Source of the DNA: Clostridia bacterium
GTDB lineage: Bacteria > Bacillota > Clostridia > Christensenellales > Borkfalkiaceae
Direction of reading: 5' to 3'
DNA: 51,575 nucleotides
Assembly: GCA_017504655.1 (NCBI GenBank)
Contig: JAFVQT010000040.1
Span: forward strand, 1-51,575
Shown: one piece after another, positions 22,787 through 30,235 of the stretch
Position numbering within the stretch: the first letter of the stretch is position 1
Layout of the letters: each line of letters starts with the position of its first letter
Made by a program: the position numbers and the translations under genes
The notes under the pieces: model-generated
The model's database searches: none
What the model saw: the letters and a program-made list of their open reading frames with translations, nothing else
Told to the model about the DNA's origin: nothing

Positions 22787-24418
22787 ATGGAAGCAAATAA
22801 CTTTATTGAAGAAATTATAAATACAGAGCTTGGCGAGGGTGTTTGTGAGGGTGTTCATACCAGATTTCCACCAGAGCCAAACGGATATTTACACATAGGT
22901 CATGCTAAATCGCTTTGCCTTAACTTCGGTACTGCTAAAAAGTACGACGGGCTTTGCAACCTCTTTTTCGACGACACCAACCCCTCAAAGGAAAAAACCG
23001 AGTACGTAGAGGCGATTAAGGCGGATATAGAGTGGCTTGGCTTTAAGTGGCACGAGGTACATTACGCCTCTGACTTTTTCGACGAGATATACGAAAGAGC
23101 AGTTAAGCTTATAAAGGACGGAAAGGCGTTCGTTTGCGACCTCAAGGCAGACGAGATAAGCGCGATGAGAGGAACGCTCACCGAACCGGGCAAGGAAAGC
23201 CCTTACAGAAACAGGTCTATAGAAGAAAACTTAAAGCTTTTTACCGAAATGAAAGATGGCAAGTATGCCGACGGTGAAAAGGTTTTAAGAGCTAAAATAG
23301 ATATGTCCTCGCCCAATATAAACATGCGTGACCCTGTAATTTACAGAGTGCTTCGCGCACACCATCACAGAACGGGCGACAAGTGGTGTATTTATCCTAT
23401 GTACGATTTTGCGCACCCGCTTTGCGACTCAATGCAAGGTGTAACGCATTCTCTTTGCACGCTTGAATTTGAGGATCACAGACCCTTATACAACTGGGTT
23501 GTGGAAAATACGGGCGTAGCTCATAAGCCCCGTCAAATCGAGTTTGCAAGGCTTAATATAACCAACACGGTTATGAGCAAGCGTTATCTCAAAAAGCTCG
23601 TTGAAGACGGAGCGGTAAGGGGCTGGGACGACCCGAGAATGCCAACCCTCACGGGCTTAAGGTCAAGGGGTGTTCCTGCCGAGGCGTTAAAGAATTTCTG
23701 CGAGGCAATCGGTATAGCAAAGGCAAATTCCGAAATTGAGATAACCTATTTCGAGCATTTCATAAGAGATTACTTAAATGCTCATGCAGAAAGGGCAATG
23801 GCTGTTTTCGAGCCGTTAAAGGTTACTATTTCGAACTTCCCGGACGGAAACGAGATGGAGGAGTTTGACGTAAACCCCAACGACGAGACGGCGGGCAAAA
23901 GACAAATCAGTATGTCAAAGCATATTTACATTGAGCAGGAAGACTTTGCTTTAGTTCCCCCACCAAAATATTTCAGGCTTAAAAAGGACGGATACGTTCG
24001 TCTTAAAAATGCATACATTATAAGGTGTGACGACGTTATATTAAACGAGGACGGTAGCGTTAAAGAGCTTATTTGCTCATACGTGCCGGAGTCGAGAAGC
24101 GGAAACGACACCAGCGGAATCAAGGTTAAGGGCGTTATTCATTGGGTAAATGCGGATGACGCAGTAGACTGCGAAATCAGGAAGTACGATTATCTGTTAA
24201 AGGATGCCGAGTATAGCGGTCAGGATTTTTCTGAGCGCATGAACTACGACAGCGTGCACGTCTATAACGGCAAGGCAGAGCCTTATCTTTCAAGCGTACA
24301 GGAGGGAACGTCATTCCAGCTTTTAAGAAAGGGATACTACAAAAAGGTAACCGAGGGTGATAAATTGGTGCTTTCAGAAATAGTTTCTTTAAAAGACGGC
24401 TACAAGCCGAACAAGTAA
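22787..24418 (+). CDS. glnS: Glutaminyl-tRNA synthetase
   Basis: A 543-aa class I synthetase that attaches glutamine directly to tRNA-Gln. It has PPEPNGYLHIGHAKS with HIGH at 36-39 and VMSKR at 262-266 (KMSKS-like), the GlnRS-specific QGVTHSLCTLEFEDHRPLYN region (around 217-236) and a full anticodon-binding C terminus. Most Bacillota lack GlnRS and use mischarging by GluRS plus GatCAB, so its presence suggests an acquired gene, though it now sits in an operon with glyRS. There is no Shine-Dalgarno; with a 4-base gap from the previous stop, translational coupling is likely. Confidence 0.94.
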   Translation: MEANNFIEEIINTELGEGVCEGVHTRFPPEPNGYLHIGHAKSLCLNFGTAKKYDGLCNLFFDDTNPSKEKTEYVEAIKADIEWLGFKWHEVHYASDFFDEIYERAVKLIKDGKAFVCDLKADEISAMRGTLTEPGKESPYRNRSIEENLKLFTEMKDGKYADGEKVLRAKIDMSSPNINMRDPVIYRVLRAHHHRTGDKWCIYPMYDFAHPLCDSMQGVTHSLCTLEFEDHRPLYNWVVENTGVAHKPRQIEFARLNITNTVMSKRYLKKLVEDGAVRGWDDPRMPTLTGLRSRGVPAEALKNFCEAIGIAKANSEIEITYFEHFIRDYLNAHAERAMAVFEPLKVTISNFPDGNEMEEFDVNPNDETAGKRQISMSKHIYIEQEDFALVPPPKYFRLKKDGYVRLKNAYIIRCDDVILNEDGSVKELICSYVPESRSGNDTSGIKVKGVIHWVNADDAVDCEIRKYDYLLKDAEYSGQDFSERMNYDSVHVYNGKAEPYLSSVQEGTSFQLLRKGYYKKVTEGDKLVLSEIVSLKDGYKPNK

Positions 24419-24423
24419 AATAC

Positions 24424-24470
24424 AGTCCACCAAAAACGCCGATAAACGGCGTATAGGTGGACTTTTTTTG
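24424..24470 (+). terminator. Terminator of the glyRS-glnRS operon
   Basis: Outer stem AGTCCACC/GGTGGACT with an inner ACGCCG/CGGCGT stem, followed by T7, immediately after the glnS stop. Confidence 0.88.
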
Positions 24471-24675
24471 TTTTATCAAGTAAAATTAAGGCGGTTTTTG
24501 CCGTTAAAAATCAGTGTGTATTTTTGCGTGCTTATGCATCTTGCCGATATAAAACAAGTCTGTGCAATAAAATTTTCAGCATGCTTTCAAGAAACAGCTT
24601 TTCAATTTTTAGTGTATGATAAAATAAAAAATTTTAAAAATTTATAATTTTTAGCCAAAAATATAAAAATTTATA

Positions 24676-24704
24676 TTGACTTTGCGCTTTAATTGGTATA
24701 TAAT
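24676..24704 (+). promoter_or_regulatory. Promoter of the CvpA-like gene
   Basis: TTGACT, 17-base spacer, TATAAT. The AT-rich 200 bases before it (24471-24675) hold no gene or clear structure. Confidence 0.75.
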
Positions 24705-24738
24705 AGTTTTAAGTATTTATATTTAATGAGGAATAGGT

Positions 24739-25476
24739 ATGTACTTTTTAATTGACTTGGTATTGCTGATAATGCTTGTATGCGTAATTCTTGCAAGTAT
24801 TAAGTTTGGCTTTTCAAGGAATTTCGTATTTGGAATATTAAGAACGATTATCGGTATGGCAGGCGGAATAGGTGCCTGCGTTGGCGTTTACTTCTTGATG
24901 AGTAAATTTGGTTGGTTAGACTACATGGCAGATGCAGTAGTCAACTTTTTCGGTAATCCGGCTTGGCTCAATTCTGCAAACCCAAACAATTTGCGAATCG
25001 TTGCCTCTATTGTTGCGTATCTTCCTTTCGCCATTTTATTCCTCATTCTCGGTTATATCATTTTACATAAGCTTGTTAATCTTGCCATTAAAGGTATTTT
25101 CTTACCCTTCTTCGTTGCAAGAAAAAAGGTTACCTTTGTAAGAGCGTTAGACGTTTCTTTAGGCTTACTTTTCAACCTTGTGCTTTTCTTTGGCTTTATA
25201 CTTGCAGTGTTCGGCTTTGTACACGGTGTAAATAACGCTCAGGACTCAAGCGGCGATTATCTTTACGACGACGTGTCTATAGTTCTTTTCGGCAGTAATG
25301 AAGATCCGGACGCGCTTACCGATTTCCTTGCAGACACGGTTGACGGTATTACAGGCCCTATGTTTAACAAGTGGCACGAGTCTTTAACTGCTTCACCAAT
25401 AGGCAGTGTTTTATATGAATACAACCCACTCAACGGTATTTTCCAAAATATTGTAGACGGTATGTTTAATAAATAA
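24739..25476 (+). CDS. CvpA-like integral membrane protein
   Basis: A 245-aa protein with about four transmembrane helices (roughly 3-22, 30-52, 90-112, 135-160) and an extracellular or cytosolic C-terminal tail. The layout resembles the CvpA/colicin-V-production family, whose members are small four-helix proteins of poorly known role, but no decisive motif is visible. GAGGAA lies before the ATG, and a strong promoter lies upstream. The stop codon is followed by the attenuator-like leader of pnuC. Confidence 0.4.
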   Translation: MYFLIDLVLLIMLVCVILASIKFGFSRNFVFGILRTIIGMAGGIGACVGVYFLMSKFGWLDYMADAVVNFFGNPAWLNSANPNNLRIVASIVAYLPFAILFLILGYIILHKLVNLAIKGIFLPFFVARKKVTFVRALDVSLGLLFNLVLFFGFILAVFGFVHGVNNAQDSSGDYLYDDVSIVLFGSNEDPDALTDFLADTVDGITGPMFNKWHESLTASPIGSVLYEYNPLNGIFQNIVDGMFNK

Positions 25477-25511
25477 TTTAATAAAAATCAAAAACTGCCA
25501 CCGGGTAGTAA

Positions 25512-25577
25512 GATGCTGATCAGCATCCGTTAACACGTCGTAAGGTCTTAGAAGACGTGTTTGCGGATGCTTTTTTT
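25512..25577 (+). promoter_or_regulatory. Attenuator-like leader before pnuC with mutually exclusive hairpins
   Basis: A palindromic hairpin GATGCTGATCAGCATC (25512-25527) shares its right arm AGCATC with a near-perfect 18-bp terminator stem (25522-25539 with 25554-25571) that ends in T7. The two cannot form together, as in a riboswitch or attenuator. It may also end the upstream gene's transcript. The ligand-binding part, if any, would be the short GGGTAGTAAG region just before it; no known class is confirmed. Confidence 0.55.
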
Positions 25578-25632
25578 ATGAATGAGTTTTAAGAATAATT
25601 ATAAAATTCAAGTCTTAAAGGGTATATATATA

Positions 25633-26337
25633 ATGAAAAAGCTTTTAAACTATTTTACAAAATTTGAAATTGCGTTATGGTGCTTTTCTGTAACCTTAAT
25701 ACTTTCTGCCTTTTTGTTTTTTGATAAAGGGGGATACCTTACCCTTATAACCTCGCTGATTGGTGTTACCTCGCTGATCTTTTGTTCTAAGGGCAATGCG
25801 ATAGGTCAGGTACTGATGATAATTTTCAGCTTGATTTACGGTGTAATATCATTTGGATACCGATATTACGGAGAGATGATAACCTATCTCGGTATGACTA
25901 TGCCTATGGCAATCGTTGCGCTGATATCTTGGCTAAAAAACCCTTATAAGGGAAATAAATCCGAGGTTGAGGTAAATACCGTAAAATTGGCAGAGGTGAT
26001 ATTTGCCTTTTGCTTAACCGTTTTAATAACCGTTATTTTTTATTTTATATTAAGGTATTTAAACGTGGCAAATTTAATCCCAAGCACTGTTTCCGTCGCA
26101 ACCAGCTTTTTTGCAGTTTATCTTACGTTTAGAAGAAGTCCGTTTTTTGCTCTTGCGTATGCGTCTAACGACGTAGTGCTTATAATATTGTGGATATTGG
26201 CAAGCTTAAATGACGTCAGCTATCTTTCAATGACCGTTTGCTTTGTGGTTTTTCTTTTTAACGACTCATATTGCTTTTTTAATTGGCTTAACATTAAAAG
26301 AAGGCAAAACAGCCAAAGCGTTTCTGTTTTACAGTAA
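25633..26337 (+). CDS. pnuC: PnuC-family nicotinamide riboside-type transporter
   Basis: A 234-aa membrane protein with about seven helices, matching the PnuC family that imports nicotinamide riboside or, in sub-groups, other vitamin precursors such as thiamine or riboflavin by facilitated diffusion. Family features include ISFGYRYYGEMITYLGMTMP and the C-terminal NDSYCFFNWLNIKRRQ. The frame is open from 25582, but the ATG at 25633 has AAAGGG upstream and starts the usual MKKLL-type N terminus. Upstream leader folding suggests control by transcript termination. Substrate is inferred from family only. Confidence 0.82.
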   Translation: MKKLLNYFTKFEIALWCFSVTLILSAFLFFDKGGYLTLITSLIGVTSLIFCSKGNAIGQVLMIIFSLIYGVISFGYRYYGEMITYLGMTMPMAIVALISWLKNPYKGNKSEVEVNTVKLAEVIFAFCLTVLITVIFYFILRYLNVANLIPSTVSVATSFFAVYLTFRRSPFFALAYASNDVVLIILWILASLNDVSYLSMTVCFVVFLFNDSYCFFNWLNIKRRQNSQSVSVLQ

Positions 26338-26393
26338 TAAACCTTATTTAAGTGGCATATATTATACCGAAATATACGGGTGGAGGTATAATT

Positions 26394-27857
26394 ATGATTC
26401 AACCAAGCTACAGCGCGCTAACCTGCGCTAAAATGCTTAACTTATCAAGTAAGCTAAGAATAGAAGGGGTTTTTAAGGATTTAGAAGAGGTTAAAAAGCC
26501 CATTTCTCTTTCAGCAAATGCATTTATTCTTTCTAAAGACGTTAAAAACGACTGTACTCACGTTAAGTCAAGGGTAATTTTCACACTTGTTTATCTAAGC
26601 GAGGACGGTTATAAAAAGGCGATTGCCGAGGCAGACGGAGTTTTAGAGGTTGATTCAGCCTCTGCAAACGTAAGTGTTTTTACTACCGACGTAAAGCTTG
26701 TAAATTCAAACGGCTTTATAGGGGCTTGCACCTTAAACTGCACGGCAAACACTAAAGCGCAAACGCAAAAAGACGTTTTAACGGGTGGAGAAGGCATTTG
26801 CATTAAGACAAAAGAAATAAGTGTAGACCTATATAATAATGAAAGACAGGGGCAAAGGGTTATATCTGACGAGTTTTCCCTTGATTTCACCGTAGGTGAG
26901 GTTTTGTCCTACGGAGCAGTAGCATACGTCAATAGCACATCGTGCGAAATGGGCAGGATTATTTTAGAGGGTGAGGCTGTTTTAACGGTAAAGGTCTTGC
27001 CTTTTTCCGAAAATAATGATATAGTAAAAGAAAGAAGAGTAATACCTTTTAGGTACGAGCTTGAAGACAGTGAAGCGTTAAAAGGTGACAAAGCCTACGG
27101 ATTTGTCTGTGTAGACGGTACAAACGTAAAGATTTTTGCCGACGAGGGCAGAGAGAGAAGTAACGTTACCGCAGATATTACATTAAGCTTTTTCGGTGGG
27201 TCGGTTTCTGTCGGACATATGTCGGTAGTTGAAGATGCATATTTAAAGCTTAGTGACTGCGAGCTTAAAAAAGAAGAAATTAACCTTTTGAGCTACGGTG
27301 CGCAAAGGTGCGTGAGTGAAAAGGTCGTTTGTCTTGGCGGTGCCAATGCAGACGGCGGAAGAATAATTACAACGCTTGGCGAGAGCTTTTCGCTGATAGC
27401 GGTCAGTCAAAGCGATAACGGCGTTACAATAGACGGCGCTGTCAGAGTAGACGTCGTGCTTAAAAATGCAGACAACGGAATAGCAACGATTCCCTGTGAG
27501 TGCCCTGTGACCGTTGATTTTACCTCAAACGGCAAGATTGACACGGTAAGAGTTATTATGACAGACGTAAACGCACGTGTAAGAAACGGAGAAGTAGAGC
27601 TTGAATGCCACTTTAAGATATATTACAGCGAGTTTTTTGAACAGATGCTCAGTTGTGTAACAGATATTACAGAGCTTGGCGCAAGAAGAGATTTAGAGGG
27701 CGCAATTTGCGTTTGTATTGCAAAAGCAGGCGAAGAGCTTTGGGACGTTGCAAAGAAATTAGGCTCAGACGAGCAGGAAATTTTACAGTTTAACTCAGAT
27801 ACCGTATTTCCTCTTGCTTCGGATGAGAGAATAATAATATACAGACAAAAGCTATAA
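26394..27857 (+). CDS. SPOCS/LysM sporulation protein
   Basis: A 487-aa spore-envelope protein: repeated SPOCS (DUF3794) domains fill residues about 20-420, and a C-terminal LysM (about 440-487; AGEELWDVAKKLGSDEQEIL) binds peptidoglycan. SPOCS-LysM proteins are deposited in the spore coat or cortex region in Clostridia. GGAGG sits 7 bases before the ATG at 26394, preferred over the longer frame from 26352. It leads ispE, spoIIR, sleB and ypeB, a familiar clostridial grouping. The upstream region is short and no sporulation promoter was identified with confidence. Confidence 0.85.
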   Translation: MIQPSYSALTCAKMLNLSSKLRIEGVFKDLEEVKKPISLSANAFILSKDVKNDCTHVKSRVIFTLVYLSEDGYKKAIAEADGVLEVDSASANVSVFTTDVKLVNSNGFIGACTLNCTANTKAQTQKDVLTGGEGICIKTKEISVDLYNNERQGQRVISDEFSLDFTVGEVLSYGAVAYVNSTSCEMGRIILEGEAVLTVKVLPFSENNDIVKERRVIPFRYELEDSEALKGDKAYGFVCVDGTNVKIFADEGRERSNVTADITLSFFGGSVSVGHMSVVEDAYLKLSDCELKKEEINLLSYGAQRCVSEKVVCLGGANADGGRIITTLGESFSLIAVSQSDNGVTIDGAVRVDVVLKNADNGIATIPCECPVTVDFTSNGKIDTVRVIMTDVNARVRNGEVELECHFKIYYSEFFEQMLSCVTDITELGARRDLEGAICVCIAKAGEELWDVAKKLGSDEQEILQFNSDTVFPLASDERIIIYRQKL

Positions 27858-27866
27858 AGGATATTT

Positions 27867-28751
27867 ATGAGGGTTCATACAAAAGCATACGCAAAAATCA
27901 ATCTTTCGCTAAACGTCTTTAACAGCGAAAACGGTTACCATAACTTAGATAGCGTTGTTTCGACTGTTGATTTGTACGATGAAATCATTGCATCAAAGCG
28001 TAAAGACGACAGGGTAAACGTTATAATGAGGGGTATCGGCGAGGACGTTTTAAACGGAAGCAACAATAACGCGTATAAGGCTGCTATGCTTTTTAAAGAA
28101 ACGTTTAAAACAAAAGGTATGGATATTAAAATTGTTAAAAACATACCCTTGGCAGGCGGACTTGGTGGAAGTTCTGCCGACGTTGCAGGCGTTTTGAACG
28201 CCTTAAAGGAGCTTTTTGACGTTGATGCCGACGTCAAACCGTTGGCTGATAGGCTCGGTAGCGATAGCGGTTATTTACTTACAGGCGGTTTTGCAAAAAT
28301 AAGCGGAAGAGGAGAAGTCGTAGAGCCGATTTTATCTGATGTGGAGCTTTGGATTGTTTTAGTCTATTCCGAAACAGGTGTAAACACAGGCGATTGCTTT
28401 AAAAAATACGATGAAATGCAATCTGCACAAAAGCAGTCCGACAATGAAAAGCTAATAAATGCTATAGTAGGCGGAGACCTTTTATCTGTAGCAAAAGAGG
28501 TTGGAAACGATTTGGCAGGACCTGCAATCAGTCTTTGCGACGAGATGGCTAAAAATCTGAATGCATTAAAGGCATTAAGTCCTCTTTGCACGTCAGTTTC
28601 GGGCAGTGGAGCAACCACGTTTGCCATTTTTGAAACACGGGAGCTTGCGCTTTGGGCAAGGGATAAGCTTTTAAGACAGGGGTATAATGCTGAGGCTGTT
28701 CCAACGGTAAATCCTCAAAAGGCAAAAAAACGCAGATTTTTATTTGCGTAG
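27867..28751 (+). CDS. ispE: 4-diphosphocytidyl-2-C-methyl-D-erythritol kinase
   Basis: A 294-aa GHMP kinase that phosphorylates CDP-methylerythritol in the MEP isoprenoid pathway. It opens with KAYAKINLSLNV, has the ATP loop PLAGGLGGSSADVAGVLNAL (near residue 95) and the third GHMP motif SPLCTSVSGSGATTFAIF. AAGGAT lies before the ATG and it follows the SPOCS-LysM gene by 9 bases, so it is cotranscribed. Length is as expected. Confidence 0.94.
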   Translation: MRVHTKAYAKINLSLNVFNSENGYHNLDSVVSTVDLYDEIIASKRKDDRVNVIMRGIGEDVLNGSNNNAYKAAMLFKETFKTKGMDIKIVKNIPLAGGLGGSSADVAGVLNALKELFDVDADVKPLADRLGSDSGYLLTGGFAKISGRGEVVEPILSDVELWIVLVYSETGVNTGDCFKKYDEMQSAQKQSDNEKLINAIVGGDLLSVAKEVGNDLAGPAISLCDEMAKNLNALKALSPLCTSVSGSGATTFAIFETRELALWARDKLLRQGYNAEAVPTVNPQKAKKRRFLFA

Positions 28752-28837
28752 TATAATTGTCGCCATTTGCCTGAAAGCTTTTAAACGTAACAAAACCGGC
28801 GAATAGCAAATATTATATAGTAAAAATTAAAATACAC

Positions 28838-28867
28838 GTATAAAATCACTCCTTTAAGGCAAAGATA
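28838..28867 (+). promoter_or_regulatory. Candidate sigma-F promoter of spoIIR
   Basis: GTATA (28838-28842), 15-base spacer, GGCAAAGATA (28858-28867) matches the forespore sigma-F pattern GYWTA-N15/16-GGnnAnAMTR with one mismatch. spoIIR is a classic sigma-F target, which supports the call. Confidence 0.6.
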
Positions 28868-28896
28868 AAACTATTGCTTTTAAAGGAGTTTTTTTT
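28848..28896 (+). terminator. Hairpin with T tract overlapping the spoIIR ribosome site
   Basis: ACTCCTTTAA (28848-28857) pairs with TTAAAGGAGT (28880-28889), with GCAA/TTGC inside, followed by T8 directly before the ATG. It can end the ispE transcript, and in a longer RNA it hides the AAAGGAG ribosome site. A transcript from the sigma-F promoter would start inside the left arm region and free the site. Confidence 0.65.
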
Positions 28897-29445
28897 ATGA
28901 AAAATTTTTGCATAACTTTTTTACTTTTATTCATAATAATTTTGACGGCGGGCTGCAGTCAAACTGTAAACGGAATATCGCCAAAAGAAGAAACCGAGTT
29001 TTTAAGAATACACGTACGCGCAAATTCAAACTCGGATGAAGATCAAAATATAAAGTATATTATTAAAGACGAAATCGTCGAATATCTCACTCCGTTTATA
29101 GCCCAATGTCACAGCAAAGACGAAACCGCGCAGGTAATAACCCAAAAAAAGAAAACTTTAGAGTATCTTATTGATGAAATTTTGAGACAAAACGGCTTGA
29201 AATATTCTTCCCGAATTAGCCTTAAAAACGAAAAATTTCCAACCAGAGTATACGATGGGTTTACTTTAGAAAGCGGTTATTACGACGCGGTTATCGTTGA
29301 ACTCGGCGAGGCAAAAGGGGATAATTGGTGGTGTGTAGTCTATCCGCCGCTTTGCTTTACAGACGGCAAAAACGTCAAGTATTCTTCCTTAATTTTGCAA
29401 ATAATCGAGGAGTTCAGGGAAAGGTATTTTAAAGCCAATCGGTAA
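28897..29445 (+). CDS. spoIIR: Stage II sporulation protein R
   Basis: A 182-aa exported signalling protein made in the forespore that activates SpoIIGA to process pro-sigma-E in the mother cell. The family core is clear: EFLRIHVRANSNSDEDQNIK, then YDAVIVELGEAKGDNWWCVV with YPPLCF. The N terminus is a hydrophobic export signal ending LTAGCS, a lipobox, so this homologue may be lipid-anchored at Cys20 rather than freely secreted. AAAGGAG is 8 bases before the ATG. The upstream sequence has a sigma-F-like promoter. Confidence 0.93.
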   Translation: MKNFCITFLLLFIIILTAGCSQTVNGISPKEETEFLRIHVRANSNSDEDQNIKYIIKDEIVEYLTPFIAQCHSKDETAQVITQKKKTLEYLIDEILRQNGLKYSSRISLKNEKFPTRVYDGFTLESGYYDAVIVELGEAKGDNWWCVVYPPLCFTDGKNVKYSSLILQIIEEFRERYFKANR

Positions 29446-29497
29446 TTTGCCGTATAACGGTATATGCAACTCCGTTTGGTCAAAATAGGAGGAATAT

Positions 29498-30226
29498 ATG
29501 AATAAAAGAGTAAAGATTTTAACGGCAATTGCTTTATCCTTTGCTTTTATCTGTATGGCGTCCGCAATAATTTACAGCCTAAGAAGCTCAGCCACGGGCA
29601 GTGCTTTTTATGCTGTTGCAGAAGAGGCGTTAACCGTTAAGCAGGGTAGCAGGGGCGAGACCGTTAAAAAAATTCAGCAAAAGCTAAAAAATTGGGGGTA
29701 CTATAAGGGCGCTGTAGACGGAATTTTCGGCGCTCAGACAAGGAAGGCTGTTATTCTTTTTCAAAAGAAAAACGGACTTGTTGCAGACGGAATAGTGGGT
29801 ACTAAAACGTTTAAGGCGCTTGGAATTTCAACCTCAGGCTCATCGGGCACAAGCTCTAACGTTAAAGGCTATTCAAGCTCAGACGTTGCCTTACTTGCAA
29901 GGCTAATACATGCCGAAGCAAGGGGAGAAAGCTACACGGGGCAGGTCGCAGTAGGTGCAGTGGTTTTAAACAGAGTAAAAAGCTCGGCGTTCCCCAATAC
30001 CATTTCTGCGGTAATTTATCAGCCGTACGCATTTACGTGCGTAAACGACGGGCAAATAAATTTGAGTCCCAATCAAACTGCGTTAAACGCCGCAAAGGAT
30101 GCGATGAACGGTTGGGACCCATCCTACGGAAGTCTGTATTATTATAATCCGGCGGTTGCTACGAGCAAGTGGATTTTTTCAAGAAAGACGGTTGTTACGA
30201 TTGGTAAGCATGTCTTTGCAATGTAA
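29498..30226 (+). CDS. sleB: Spore cortex-lytic enzyme SleB
   Basis: A 242-aa germination enzyme, a lytic transglycosylase that degrades muramic-lactam cortex peptidoglycan. After an N-terminal export helix (residues 8-30) there is a peptidoglycan-binding domain (about 45-112; GSRGETVKKIQQKLKNWGYY) and a catalytic Hydrolase_2 domain (about 125-242) with LIHAEARGESYTGQVAVGAV, where the Glu of HAEARGE is catalytic, and WIFSRKTVVTIGKHVF at the end. AGGAGG precedes the ATG. It is directly followed by ypeB, its usual partner. Confidence 0.94.
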   Translation: MNKRVKILTAIALSFAFICMASAIIYSLRSSATGSAFYAVAEEALTVKQGSRGETVKKIQQKLKNWGYYKGAVDGIFGAQTRKAVILFQKKNGLVADGIVGTKTFKALGISTSGSSGTSSNVKGYSSSDVALLARLIHAEARGESYTGQVAVGAVVLNRVKSSAFPNTISAVIYQPYAFTCVNDGQINLSPNQTALNAAKDAMNGWDPSYGSLYYYNPAVATSKWIFSRKTVVTIGKHVFAM

Positions 30227-30235
30227 GGGGGACGT

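Noticed and set aside
29452..29487. Sigma-G/F promoter for sleB (GGTCAAAATA at 29478-29487)
   Set aside because: The -10-like box is good, but the GTATA candidates lie 13 or 21 bases away and the resulting start would remove the ribosome site AGGAGG.
29498..30226. SleB as the missing endolysin of the phage-derived cassette
   Set aside because: It is 9.5 kb away, in a sporulation operon with ypeB, and belongs to the spore cortex-lytic family.
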